A DNA stretch of 38,105 nucleotides from Pseudomonadales bacterium (lineage in GTDB: Bacteria; Pseudomonadota; Gammaproteobacteria; Pseudomonadales; Azotimanducaceae). Positions 18,114 through 26,329 of this stretch are shown in pieces. Under the pieces are notes generated by a model. The model saw nothing but the letters and a program-made list of their open reading frames with translations, was not told where the DNA came from and did not search any database. The position numbers and the translations under genes are program-made. How positions within the stretch are numbered: the first letter of the stretch is position 1; each line of letters opens with the position of its first letter. The stretch spans positions 1 to 38,105 of the forward strand of contig JAJEIQ010000063.1 of the NCBI GenBank assembly GCA_022827905.1, given 5' to 3'.

Positions 18114-18595
18114 GGTTGCTCCAGCAGGTGGGGCTGGTCGGCCCAGCCAGCCTCGTGCGTGGTGTAGAAGCGGCTGCGCAGGTTGACGCGGCGAAAGGCC
18201 CACCGTCCGTCCGTGCAAACGAGTTCGTCATTGTACTGGGCGGCGAGCCAAACGGCCTGATTGGTTTTCTTCAGGGTGGCGGTTTGCAGCAGGTACCAGC
18301 GCCCTTGCGCGGTGGTGGCGTCCTCGCTGACTTCAACGGCGGAGTTGGTGACGTGATGCACTGCGAAGGACATGACGCTCGGCATGTTGCTGAAGAAGCG
18401 GTGCAGCGCCTCGCGCCCAGAAAAGACGCCCATTTCGGCACCGTCCCACACGCCGTCCTCGGTGAACAGGTTACATAGGGCGTCGGCGGGATAACCGGCG
18501 TCGCAAAGGTCGCAGTAGCGAGCCTTCAACAACCGAATTTGCTCTGCGGCCTCCAGGCGCCGCAGCCTTGACTCAATGTTCACGCTTGCGTTCAC
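18110..18595 (-). CDS. SnoaL-like / NTF2-fold protein
   Basis: About 161 residues of the SnoaL_4 type (cyclases, dehydratases, ring-hydroxylating dioxygenase beta-like folds). Recognisable pattern: ESRLRRLEAAEQIRLLKARY, then LFTEDGVWDG, FSGREALHRFF, HHVTNSAVEVSEDATTAQGRW and DGRWAFRRVNLRSRFYT. No ATG start exists; GTG codons at 18610, 18595 and 18583 are candidates. 18583 would start exactly at the usual family N-terminus and lies 8 nt upstream of the stop codon of a 22-codon antitoxin relic ORF, allowing translational coupling; 18595 is a compromise. The gene overlaps the CmcJ-like oxygenase by 4 bp. Its 5' end is fused to a relic of a toxin-antitoxin promoter. Specific reaction unknown. Confidence 0.8.
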   Translation of the reverse strand: MNASVNIESRLRRLEAAEQIRLLKARYCDLCDAGYPADALCNLFTEDGVWDGAEMGVFSGREALHRFFSNMPSVMSFAVHHVTNSAVEVSEDATTAQGRWYLLQTATLKKTNQAVWLAAQYNDELVCTDGRWAFRRVNLRSRFYTTHEAGWADQPHLLEQP

Positions 18596-18641
18596 TGCCT
18601 GCGGCGTCACGCCGCAGGTCCACCATGGGGAGTGTTGTCAT
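18573..18641 (-). pseudogene. Relic of a Phd-type antitoxin gene (first about 15 codons)
   Basis: The 22-codon frame starts MTTLPMVDLRRDAAG. The intact antitoxin at 26319-26555 starts MATVSMVELRRDAEG, so 11 of 15 positions are identical, and the DNA upstream is also homologous. After the glycine the sequence diverges and reaches a TGA at 18573-18575. The body of the antitoxin and all of a toxin gene are missing. The frame ends inside the first codons of the SnoaL-like gene and could act as a leader peptide. Seen directly in the sequence by comparing the two loci. Confidence 0.75.
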
Positions 18642-18708
18642 TGCAACTTAACTTGCCGTTGAAGTTGACGATCAACCATACGCCCTTGTCCGGTGGCTGC
18701 AAGCGGTA
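18597..18708 (-). repeat. Second copy of the toxin-antitoxin promoter region
   Basis: Aligns with 26519-26628 in the same orientation, with a few-bp length difference in the middle. Shared blocks include CGTCACGCCGCAG, TCCACCATGG, GTTGAAGTTGA, ATACGC and GGCTGCAAGCGGTA. The palindrome that is perfect at the intact locus (ATGATTAATCAT) is decayed here (ACGATCAACCAT on the + strand). This segment is the likely promoter for the SnoaL-like/CmcJ-like operon. Confidence 0.75.
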
Positions 18709-18713
18709 GCGAT

Positions 18714-18726
18714 CATGCTGAGCATG
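18714..18726. promoter_or_regulatory. 13-bp palindrome upstream of the SDR gene
   Basis: CATGCT-G-AGCATG is a perfect palindrome around a central G, 46 bp before the SDR start and just outside the antitoxin-promoter relic. Its position between divergent genes suits an operator. No cognate regulator can be assigned. Confidence 0.35.
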
Positions 18727-18772
18727 TACACTAAGCCGAAAAGAGAACCGAAGTGGCTAGAGAGGAAACAAC

Positions 18773-19531
18773 ATGGATCTTCAACTGAAGGGCAAGAAGG
18801 CGCTGGTGACAGGAGGTACGCGCGGCATCGGGCGTGCCATCGCCGAATCACTGACGAATGAAGGCTGTGATGTCGCCATCTGCGCACGGAATGCGGAGAT
18901 GGTGGATGAGGCAGTTGAGGCATTTGCTGCCAAAGGCGTGGGTGCTTTTGGCGAGGCGTTGGATGTGAGCGACGGCAATGCGCTCAAAACCTGGGTCGAG
19001 GCATCAGCGGCCACGCTCGGCGGCATCGATATCCTCGTGCCCAACGTCACGGGAGTTGCGGCGCCCGGCGAGGAGGGCTGGCGTTCGCACTTCGACCACG
19101 ACCTGCTTGGCACGGTGCGCATGGTGGAGGCCGCCATGCCGCATCTGGAGGCTTCGGATAGCGGTAGCATCATCATGATCTCCAGTACCGCGGCATTGGA
19201 GAAATTCATGGCGGCCGGTCCCTACAACGCCATCAAGGCCGCGCTGCTCAACTACTCGGGCGCCCTTGCCCAAGACCTTGCCCCGAAAGGCATACGGGTC
19301 AACATCATCTCGCCGGGGCCCATTTTCATCGAAGGCGGTACGTGGGACCACATCAAACAGAACATGGAATCTTTCTATGAAGCCACGGTGGCTGACATTC
19401 CGCTCGGGCGCATGGGGACAGGAGCGGAAGTGGCGGATCAGGTGGCGCTGCTTGCCAGCCCACGGGCCGGGTTCACCACCGGCACCAACGTGGTGATCGA
19501 CGGGGGCATAACCAAGCGCATTCAGTTCTGA
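18773..19531 (+). CDS. Short-chain dehydrogenase/reductase (classical SDR)
   Basis: 252 residues. Cofactor motif TGGTRGIG at 13-20; the catalytic serine lies in MISSTA (Ser137/138) and the catalytic pair is YNAIK (Tyr151, Lys155). The usual NNAG is replaced by PNVTG at 90-94, as in some SDRs of the 3-oxoacyl-ACP reductase-like group. The end IDGGITKRIQF is a typical SDR C-terminus. An arginine after the sheet-2 region (CARN) suggests NADP(H) preference. Start ATG at 18773 follows GAGAGGAAAC. It lies divergent to the SnoaL-like operon and 190 bp before the Baeyer-Villiger-type gene; alcohol/ketone conversion feeding that monooxygenase is a reasonable inference. Confidence 0.9.
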   Translation: MDLQLKGKKALVTGGTRGIGRAIAESLTNEGCDVAICARNAEMVDEAVEAFAAKGVGAFGEALDVSDGNALKTWVEASAATLGGIDILVPNVTGVAAPGEEGWRSHFDHDLLGTVRMVEAAMPHLEASDSGSIIMISSTAALEKFMAAGPYNAIKAALLNYSGALAQDLAPKGIRVNIISPGPIFIEGGTWDHIKQNMESFYEATVADIPLGRMGTGAEVADQVALLASPRAGFTTGTNVVIDGGITKRIQF

Positions 19532-19724
19532 CGATCAGAAGGCTGCGTTTGGTGTCTTTGCCGGGGGCACGGTCCATGAATCCGTAAGCTCTCGCCGTCG
19601 CCATGGCCGCCTGCGACCGGTACGCAGGAGTAGCCGGGCAAGGTGCTGCATTCGGGCCAAGACACTCGCGCACCGGCGCTGTACTATGCCGGCTTGGCGA
19701 TGAACGGTGGCTGAAGCGCGAGCA

Positions 19725-21344
19725 ATGGCAAGAGGGGCGGCCGAGTCCTACGACGCAGTTGTTATTGGCGCCGGTGTCTCCGGGCTGTACGCGCTGCACC
19801 ACCTGCGCGAGATGGGCCTGTCGGTGCGTGTGTACGACGGTGCCGAAGGCGTCGGCGGCACTTGGCGGCACAACCGATATCCGGGGGCGCGGGTAGACGG
19901 CCCGGGCAGCCCCTTCTACTGCTACACCTTCTCGGACGAGCTCATGCAGGAGTGGGACTGGGCGGAGACTCAGCCGACCCAGGCCGACGTGCTGCGCTAT
20001 GTGGATCACTTCGCCGACCGCTTTGACCTGCGCCGCGATATCCGGCTGGAGACTTGGGTGCAGAGCGCCCACTACGACGAGGCGGCTCAGCGCTGGACGG
20101 TGGAGACCAGCACCGGTACGCGCGCCAGTGCCCGGTTCCTGATTTGTGCTGTGGGTGCGCTCTCGGCGGCGCACAGGCCCGACATGCTCGGCATCGATGA
20201 CTTCGGCGGCGAGTGCTACCACACCGGCGACTGGCCGCGCCAGCCAGTTAGCTTCGCAGGCAAGCGCGTCGGCGTGATCGGAACCGGTTCCTCGGGCGTT
20301 CAGTCGATTCCCGTCATCGCCCGCGAGGCGGCGCACCTCACGGTGTTTCAGCGCACACCGCAGTACAGCATCCCGTCACGCAACCGGCTCGTCACCCCGG
20401 CAGAGCAGTTGCACGCCCGGGAGAACTGGGACGACATCCGCGCGCTGATGCGCAGGAACTATGGCGGTGCGCCGTTCCTGATCAACCAGCGCACGGCCTG
20501 CGAAGACACCCCCGAAGAGCGGCGGGCGTTGCTCGAAAAGCTCTGGGAGGAGGGCACGCTTAACTTCCTCACGGGCAACTATGCCGACCTGCTGACAAGC
20601 GAGGAGACCAACCACATGGTCGCTGAGTTCGTGCGCGGCAAGATTCGCGAGGTCGTGCGCGACCCGGACACCATCGAAAAGCTGATGCCTGACTACTACC
20701 TGGGCACTAAGCGGCCGATTCTCGACCTCGGTTATTTCGAGACCTTCAACCGGGACAACGTCGCGCTGGTGGATCTGCGCCGAGACCCGATCGAGAGGAT
20801 CACGCCGTCAAGCGTACATACGGCGTCCGGCGAACACCCGCTCGACATGCTTGTGCTGGCAACGGGCTTTGATGCCATCAGCGGCGCCTTTCTGCGGCTC
20901 AATCCCAAGGGGCGCGACGGCGTCAGCCTCAGGGAGAAGTGGCGCGACCGCTTCCACAACTACCTCGGCGTAACGATTGCCGGCTTCCCCAACCTGTTCA
21001 TGATCCACGGCCCCGGCACGCCCGGGGTGCTCTACAACATGCCTCTTGGGGCCGAGCGCGAGGTGGAGTGGATAGGAGGCTGCGTACGCCATCTGAGCGA
21101 GCGGGGCTTGGGCGCCGTCGAGGCGACACCCGAAGCCGAAGCGGCCTGGGCACGGGAAGTCGATGACTTCGCCAACCGGACACTCTTTCCGCAAGCCGAT
21201 TCCTGGTACACGGGGGCCAACATTCCCGGCAAGCCCCGCCATTTCTCGGTGCACGTGGGCGGTCCGCTCTACTTCGAGCGCCTCACCGAAGTGGCTTCTG
21301 CGGGCTACGAAGGATTCGTGTTCGAGGAAGAACAACGACTTTAG
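19725..21344 (+). CDS. Baeyer-Villiger-type flavin monooxygenase
   Basis: About 539 residues. FAD Rossmann motif GAGVSG near the N-terminus (15-20), the type I Baeyer-Villiger fingerprint FGGECYHTGDWP (F-x-G-x3-H-T-x2-W-P) at about 160-171, and the NADPH Rossmann motif GTGSSG at 186-191. Further family features are GVGGTWRHNRYPGARVD and LATGFDAISGAF. Such enzymes insert oxygen next to a ketone to give an ester or lactone using NADPH and O2; cyclohexanone- and steroid-type monooxygenases are relatives. GTG at 19707 is an alternative start adding six residues; neither has a good Shine-Dalgarno sequence. With the upstream SDR it makes a plausible alcohol to ketone to ester sequence. Confidence 0.9.
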   Translation: MARGAAESYDAVVIGAGVSGLYALHHLREMGLSVRVYDGAEGVGGTWRHNRYPGARVDGPGSPFYCYTFSDELMQEWDWAETQPTQADVLRYVDHFADRFDLRRDIRLETWVQSAHYDEAAQRWTVETSTGTRASARFLICAVGALSAAHRPDMLGIDDFGGECYHTGDWPRQPVSFAGKRVGVIGTGSSGVQSIPVIAREAAHLTVFQRTPQYSIPSRNRLVTPAEQLHARENWDDIRALMRRNYGGAPFLINQRTACEDTPEERRALLEKLWEEGTLNFLTGNYADLLTSEETNHMVAEFVRGKIREVVRDPDTIEKLMPDYYLGTKRPILDLGYFETFNRDNVALVDLRRDPIERITPSSVHTASGEHPLDMLVLATGFDAISGAFLRLNPKGRDGVSLREKWRDRFHNYLGVTIAGFPNLFMIHGPGTPGVLYNMPLGAEREVEWIGGCVRHLSERGLGAVEATPEAEAAWAREVDDFANRTLFPQADSWYTGANIPGKPRHFSVHVGGPLYFERLTEVASAGYEGFVFEEEQRL

Positions 21345-21417
21345 GCGGACAAATCCCCCACTAGGCTGGAGTTAGAACTGGTCCGCCGCGTTTGTCGCAA
21401 TTTGCAAATTTTTCACA

Positions 21418-21465
21418 TTGACAATTCAAACTCAATGTACTTATATGAAATGACGTATTGCGTCA
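21418..21465 (+). promoter_or_regulatory. Sigma-70-like promoter with overlapping operator, upstream of the cysD fusion gene
   Basis: TTGACA at 21418-21423, a 17-bp spacer, and TTATAT at 21441-21446: close to the bacterial consensus. The inverted repeat TGACG-TATTG-CGTCA follows at 21451-21465, over the expected transcription start. The local sequence is AT-rich compared with its surroundings. The arrangement fits a strong promoter closed by a repressor; the regulator is unknown. Confidence 0.65.
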
Positions 21466-21480
21466 AAGCAGCAGTAAAGC

Positions 21481-22971
21481 ATGACTTTCCAACTGCCAGA
21501 AGCGGGTTTTGTCAACCCGCTCGATGCCAACGGAGCGCCGATTTGCTGGGACTCCAAGAAGCTCCAGGAGATTTCAGGCGGTGCCTCTTTGCGCACCGTG
21601 GAACGGGCCCTTGCTGAGGGAAACTTCCTGCCAGCACCCAGAAAGCCCTCTGAAGTCGTCGATGAGAACGGGGAGGAGGGGCTGAAACGCCTGGTGCGGG
21701 ATGATTTGGAAGCGGATGCCAAGCGCAAGCGCCTGCCGTCGCTGGTCGTGCAGCAGCACGAAAGTGCCCGTGGCCGTTTGCTCATGGCCAACGACGCCCG
21801 TGGCGGGCGCAAGTGGATGTGGCTGGAGCATGAGCCTGCCCCGGACGACCTTACGACCTTTCTTGATGCGTTGCATCGACACTACGGCAAGCCATTGCTG
21901 GTTTGGCCTCACGGCGCCCTCACCAAGGTCGCGAAAGCCCTAGTCGCACGGGCTCGGAAGCACAACATCGGCCTTGCCTCAGGCGGGTCGGCTCGGCTGG
22001 CACTCACTGCCTATCGCAGTCAACCCGTTCACTTGGAGGCCCTACCGGAGAACCCCAAGAAGGACCGCAGCATGGACCTGACTCATCTGGACCGCCTGGA
22101 GGCGGAGAGCATCCACATCATTCGTGAGGTCATGGCTGAGGCGGAAAACCCGGTCATGCTGTATTCCATCGGCAAGGACTCGTCCGTGATGCTGCGCCTC
22201 GCGGAGAAGGCCTTTTACCCGAGCCCGCCGCCGTTTCCGCTCATGCATGTGGACACCCGCTGGAAGTTCCAAGCCATGTACGAGTTCCGGGACAGAATTC
22301 CTGAGGCGACCGGCATGGACCTCATTGTGCATATCAATCCGGAGGGCGTTGAGAAGAACATCAACCCCTTTGATCACGGCAGCGCCCTGCACACGGACGT
22401 GATGAAGACCCAGGGCCTGATTCAGGCCCTCGACAAGCACGGTTTCGATGCCGCCTTCGGCGGGGCCAGGCGGGATGAGGAAAAAAGCCGCGCCAAGGAG
22501 CGGGTCTTTTCCTTTCGAAACAGCGCGCACCGCTGGGATCCCAAGAACCAGCGGCCGGAGCTGTGGAACCTGTACAACGGCCGCAAGGCGCCCGGGGAGA
22601 GCATTCGCGTGTTCCCACTCTCCAACTGGACTGAGCTCGATATTTGGCAGTACATCTACCGGGAGGGCATCCCCATTGTGCCGCTCTACTACGCGGCCGA
22701 ACGCCCGGTCGTTGAACGAGACGGCATGCTGATGCTGGTGGATGACGACCGGCTCAAGCTGTTTCCCGGGGAGCGGATACACACCAAGCGGGTGCGGTTC
22801 AGAACGCTGGGTTGCTACCCCCTTACCGGCGCCGTTGAATCGGACGCTGACACCCTGCCGAAAATTCTGCTGGAACTGCTGGAAGCGCGCACCAGCGAAC
22901 GCCAAGGCCGCGCCATCGATTCCGACAGCGATGGATCCATGGAGAAGAAGAAGCAGGAGGGCTACTTCTAG
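21481..22971 (+). CDS. cysD: Sulfate adenylyltransferase small subunit CysD with a unique about 197-residue N-terminal extension
   Basis: The C-terminal 299 residues (from Met198, base 22072) are a full CysD/Nod[23 protein letters not shown]-loop [45 protein letters not shown], and the end RAIDSDSDG with KKKQEGYF. CysD with CysN makes APS from ATP and sulfate. Normal CysD is about 302 residues. Upstream, the frame is open without a stop to ATG 21481, and the extra part reads as real protein with a possible helix-turn-helix-like stretch ([17 protein letters not shown]) and a basic middle; I do not recognise it. ATG 21481 lacks a Shine-Dalgarno sequence, whereas AAGGA sits 7 nt before 22072, so both a fusion and a normal CysD may be made. 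Forms an operon with cysNC. Confidence 0.88.
   Translation: MTFQLPEAGFVNPLDANGAPICWDSKKLQEISGGASLRTVERALAEGNFLPAPRKPSEVVDENGEEGLKRLVRDDLEADAKRKRLPSLVVQQHESARGRLLMANDARGGRKWMWLEHEPAPDDLTTFLDALHRHYGKPLLVWPHGALTKVAKALVARARKHNIGLASGGSARLALTAYRSQPVHLEALPENPKKDRSMDLTHLDRLEAESIHIIREVMAEAENPVMLYSIGKDSSVMLRLAEKAFYPSPPPFPLMHVDTRWKFQAMYEFRDRIPEATGMDLIVHINPEGVEKNINPFDHGSALHTDVMKTQGLIQALDKHGFDAAFGGARRDEEKSRAKERVFSFRNSAHRWDPKNQRPELWNLYNGRKAPGESIRVFPLSNWTELDIWQYIYREGIPIVPLYYAAERPVVERDGMLMLVDDDRLKLFPGERIHTKRVRFRTLGCYPLTGAVESDADTLPKILLELLEARTSERQGRAIDSDSDGSMEKKKQEGYF
22060..22074 (+). promoter_or_regulatory. Internal ribosome-binding site and alternative CysD start
   Basis: AAGGA at 22060-22064, a 7-nt spacer, and ATG at 22072-22074, in frame inside the long cysD gene and exactly where E. 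coli CysD homology begins ([12 protein letters not shown]). Initiation here would give a standard 299-residue CysD without the extension. Confidence 0.6.
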
Positions 22972-22985
22972 TAGAGGCCATCCAC

Positions 22986-24863
22986 ATGAACGACATTGAA
23001 ACCAAGATTGACCAGTACTTGGAAGAGCAGTCGAACCTCGACTTGCTTCGATTCATCACCTGCGGCAGTGTCGATGACGGCAAGTCAACCCTAATTGGCC
23101 GCATGCTATACGAGGCGCAGCTGATTTTTGAGGATCAGGTTGCGGCGCTGACCAACGATTCCAAACGCCATGGCACCCAAGGCGGCGACATCGATTTTGC
23201 CCTGCTCGTCGATGGCCTCGCTGCGGAACGGGAGCAGGGCATCACCATTGATGTGGCCTACCGATTCTTCGCAACGGATCACCGCAAGTTCATCGTCGCC
23301 GACACGCCGGGGCACGAACAGTACACGCGCAACATGGCCACCGGAGCATCGACCGCCGAGGTCGCCGTCATCCTGGTCGATGCGAAGGCCGGCGTATTGA
23401 CCCAGACCCGTCGCCACTCCTTCATCTGTTCGATTCTCGGCATTCGCCATGTGGCCTTGGCTGTGAACAAGATGGATCTAGTTGACTTCGACCATGAGAG
23501 ATACAACGAGATCGTTCGTGACTACGAAGCGTTCGCGGAGCAACTGAACTTTGAGCAGATCACCGCCATCCCGATGTCCGCTCTGCACGGAGACAACGTG
23601 GTTGAGCGCTCAGCGAAAACGCCTTGGTACCACGGGCCCACGCTGATCGGGTTTCTGGAGACCGTGGACGCGCATCGCTCCTTGACCGGCGAATCATTTC
23701 GCATGCCGGTGCAGTGGGTGAACAGGCCCGACCGAACCTTCCGAGGATTCTCAGGCACTGTGGTATCGGGAAAGGTCGCCGCTGGCGACGAAGTGCGAGT
23801 GCTGCCTTCCGGCGAGGTCGCAACCGTGGATGAGATCATTCTCCACAAAGACACATTGAATGGAGCAATCACCGATCAGGCCGTAACCATCACCTTGGAT
23901 AGGGACGTGGACTGCTCCCGAGGCGACGTCATCGTCGCGGCGAAGGATGCGTGCGAGGTCGCCGACCAGTTCGAGGTGAACCTGGTGTGGATGGACCAGG
24001 AGCCCGGCCACCATGGACGGTCCTACCTGTTGAAGACCAGCACCACTCGGGTCGGCGCCACGCTGACGGACATCAAGTACCGGTACAACGTCAACACCCT
24101 CGAACACCTTTCGTCCAAGGAGATCAAGCTCAACGACATCGGCGTGGCGACGCTCAGCGTGGACCGTGGCATCCCGTTTGAGCCCTATGGCAGCAATCGG
24201 TCGCTGGGTTCGTGTGTGCTGATTGATCGCTACACCAACGCCACCGTGGCGGCAGGCATGATCAACTTCGCCCTGCGCCGGGCACAGAACGTCCATCATC
24301 AGAAACTGACCGTCGATAAGGCGGCTCGCGAGGCATTGAACGACCACCGGGCGCGAGTCCTCTGGTTCACCGGCTTGAGCGGTGCCGGCAAGTCGACCAT
24401 TGCGGATGCCCTCGAGCAGAATCTCCACAAGCGGGGCATTCGCACCTACACGCTTGATGGTGACAACGTTCGCCACGGCTTGAACCAGGACCTCGGGTTT
24501 TCAGACGGAGACCGAATCGAGAACATCCGGCGAATCTCCGAAGTCGCAAAGCTCATGGTGGATGCTGGACTGGTGGTTCTGACCTCCTTTATTTCACCCT
24601 TCCGTGCGGAACGTGACATGGCGAGACGAATGCTGGATGAAGGCGATTTCGTCGAGATCTTCGTGGATACGCCGCTTGAGGAAGCGGAACGCCGCGACAC
24701 CAAAGGACTCTATGCCAAGGCACGAAGAGGGGAGTTGCCGAATTTCACCGGTGTTGACAGCGCCTATGAAGCACCGGAGAACCCGGAAGTGCATCTGCAC
24801 TCGGGGGAGGACAGCGTCGAGACCTGTGTTCAGCAGATCGTCGACTATCTGGGTCTCGGCTGA
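22986..24863 (+). CDS. cysNC: Bifunctional CysN/CysC: sulfate adenylyltransferase GTPase subunit plus APS kinase
   Basis: 625 residues. The N-terminal GTPase activates the CysD partner: G1 GSVDDGKST (28-35), switch [16 protein letters not shown]3 DTPGHEQY (106-113) and G4 NKMD (161-164), followed by two beta-barrel domains. From about residue 454 an APS kinase domain follows with P-loop [19 protein letters not shown], the [10 protein letters not shown] loop and [20 protein letters not shown]. Together with CysD it turns sulfate into PAPS. The CysN-CysC fusion occurs in NodQ and many proteobacteria. It starts 14 bp after cysD, with AGAGG before the ATG. No PAPS reductase, sulfite reductase or sulfotransferase gene is in the window. 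Confidence 0.95.
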   Translation: MNDIETKIDQYLEEQSNLDLLRFITCGSVDDGKSTLIGRMLYEAQLIFEDQVAALTNDSKRHGTQGGDIDFALLVDGLAAEREQGITIDVAYRFFATDHRKFIVADTPGHEQYTRNMATGASTAEVAVILVDAKAGVLTQTRRHSFICSILGIRHVALAVNKMDLVDFDHERYNEIVRDYEAFAEQLNFEQITAIPMSALHGDNVVERSAKTPWYHGPTLIGFLETVDAHRSLTGESFRMPVQWVNRPDRTFRGFSGTVVSGKVAAGDEVRVLPSGEVATVDEIILHKDTLNGAITDQAVTITLDRDVDCSRGDVIVAAKDACEVADQFEVNLVWMDQEPGHHGRSYLLKTSTTRVGATLTDIKYRYNVNTLEHLSSKEIKLNDIGVATLSVDRGIPFEPYGSNRSLGSCVLIDRYTNATVAAGMINFALRRAQNVHHQKLTVDKAAREALNDHRARVLWFTGLSGAGKSTIADALEQNLHKRGIRTYTLDGDNVRHGLNQDLGFSDGDRIENIRRISEVAKLMVDAGLVVLTSFISPFRAERDMARRMLDEGDFVEIFVDTPLEEAERRDTKGLYAKARRGELPNFTGVDSAYEAPENPEVHLHSGEDSVETCVQQIVDYLGLG

Positions 24864-24884
24864 CAAAACCTGCTGGAGGGAAGC

Positions 24885-25871
24885 ATGAGAGCTTGGCAAA
24901 TGGGTGAACTGGGGAATCCATGGGACAAGTTGGAGGCCCGGGAAGTGGTGCTGCCCGAAGTCACCGACGGCATTTGCCGGATTGCCGTTGAGGCCAGCGA
25001 CCTGAACTTCGCGGACATCCTGCAGTGCCAAGGCAGTTACCAAGTGAAGCTGGAGCCACCCTTCACCCCCGGCATGAACGCAGCGGGCACGGTGTTGGAG
25101 GCTGGTGGCAATGTACCCTTCAAGGCAGGCGACCGGATCGTCGGACTCTGCCATCGCGCCAATGGTGGCTACGCTGAGGAGTGCCTTATCGTCGCTGCCG
25201 GTGCGAACCTGATCCCCGACGGCGTGGATTGCCTGCTGGCGGCTGCGATTCACATCACCTATGGGACCGGCTGGTTCGGACTGCACCTGCGCGGCGAGCT
25301 CAAGCCGGGCCAGACGCTGCTGGTGCTGGCTGGCGCCGGCGGTGTCGGCTCGGCGGCAATCGATCTTGCCAAGGTGCATGGCTGCAGGGTGATCGCTGCT
25401 GCTGGAGGCCGGGAAAAAGCGGAGGCCTGCGCTCGGCTGGGCGCGGATGATGCAATTGACTACAACGCGGAGGACCTCTACGAGCGGGTCATGGATCTCA
25501 CTGGCGGCGGGGGCGTGGATATGGTCTATGACCCGGTCGGTGGTGACTACTTCGATGTGGCGCGGCGGTTGGTTGCCTGGGAGGGCAAGTACCTGATGAT
25601 CGGGTTCGCTTCGGGCACAATCCCAGCAGCGCCGATGAACCATGCCTTGGTGAAGAACTACTCATTGGTGGGCGTTCACATGGGCGGCTATCGAGGGCGC
25701 GATGATCGACCTTTTCAGCGCTGCTACCAAGAGCTGTACCAGATGCTGCTGGAAAATCAACTGAATCCGCTGGTTGACGAGGTCATCGGGTTTGATGCGC
25801 TCCCCGACGGGCTGCTGAAGCTCGCCAACAGGCAGACGATGGGGCGCGTAGTCCTTGACCCGCGCCGGTAA
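24885..25871 (+). CDS. NADPH:quinone oxidoreductase-like MDR enzyme
   Basis: 328-residue member of the zinc-free medium-chain dehydrogenase/reductase (quinone oxidoreductase) family. The N-terminal GroES-like domain includes NFADILQCQGSYQ and PFTPGMNAAGTV; the cofactor domain carries AGAGGVGSAAIDLAK (a G-x2-G-x2-G Rossmann turn) and GGGGVDMVYDPVGGDYF. The zinc ligands of alcohol dehydrogenases are absent. Members reduce quinones, enones or crotonyl-type substrates with NADPH. GGAGGG lies 5 nt before the ATG. It begins 21 bp after cysNC and may be read from the same transcript, although a functional link to sulfate activation is not obvious. Converges with the toxin gene. Confidence 0.9.
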   Translation: MRAWQMGELGNPWDKLEAREVVLPEVTDGICRIAVEASDLNFADILQCQGSYQVKLEPPFTPGMNAAGTVLEAGGNVPFKAGDRIVGLCHRANGGYAEECLIVAAGANLIPDGVDCLLAAAIHITYGTGWFGLHLRGELKPGQTLLVLAGAGGVGSAAIDLAKVHGCRVIAAAGGREKAEACARLGADDAIDYNAEDLYERVMDLTGGGGVDMVYDPVGGDYFDVARRLVAWEGKYLMIGFASGTIPAAPMNHALVKNYSLVGVHMGGYRGRDDRPFQRCYQELYQMLLENQLNPLVDEVIGFDALPDGLLKLANRQTMGRVVLDPRR

Positions 25872-25912
25872 CCAGGATTCCCCGGAGAGAAAACAGGGAT
25901 GCTGCTCCATGT

Positions 25913-26329
25913 TCATGGCTTCAGAAGCACTTGGAAGCCGGCTTGGGCAAAGTGGCGGTCGCTGGTCAGTGCCGCAGTAAGGCCCAGAGATTGCATGACC
26001 AGGAAACTGATGCAGTCGGTGAATGACCATGCCTTGTCGGAGTGGCGCACACAGAACAGCCGCGCTTCATCGAAGCGCTCGGACGTCGTCCATTCGATGC
26101 GCATTGCGGCGGAATTGTCGATGGCGTCGAACAGCGGTGCGATGAGTTCGCCGTGGCCTCTCGCTTTCAGCAGCGTAACGGCCTCGTCGAGGACATAGTC
26201 GGTGGTCACGAAGCGGCCTCGGTCCCGTGCGGCTCGGGCCATGTAGTCCGCGGCGGTTGGGTGCATGCGATCCTTGTGCACCAGCGACGAATAGAAACCG
26301 CTGGTATCCACAAATGTCTCATTGGCCAT
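25913..26329 (-). CDS. PIN-domain (VapC-type) toxin
   Basis: 138 residues, a predicted Mg2+-dependent RNase of a type II toxin-antitoxin pair. The conserved acidic residues are in place: Asp8 in FVDTSGFY, Glu49 in DYVLDEAVTLL, Asp105 in SFTDCISF and Asp124 in LTSDRHFAQAGF. The start at 26329 overlaps the antitoxin's end by 11 bp, the usual coupled order of antitoxin then toxin. The frame is open further upstream inside the antitoxin gene, but family homology begins at MANETFVDTS. Gene-sized and complete, so probably functional. Confidence 0.9.
   Translation of the reverse strand: MANETFVDTSGFYSSLVHKDRMHPTAADYMARAARDRGRFVTTDYVLDEAVTLLKARGHGELIAPLFDAIDNSAAMRIEWTTSERFDEARLFCVRHSDKAWSFTDCISFLVMQSLGLTAALTSDRHFAQAGFQVLLKP

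Noticed and set aside
19603-19896. Small frame upstream of and overlapping the Baeyer-Villiger-type gene
   Set aside because: It overlaps the FAD-binding region of a solid gene in another frame and has no recognisable pattern.
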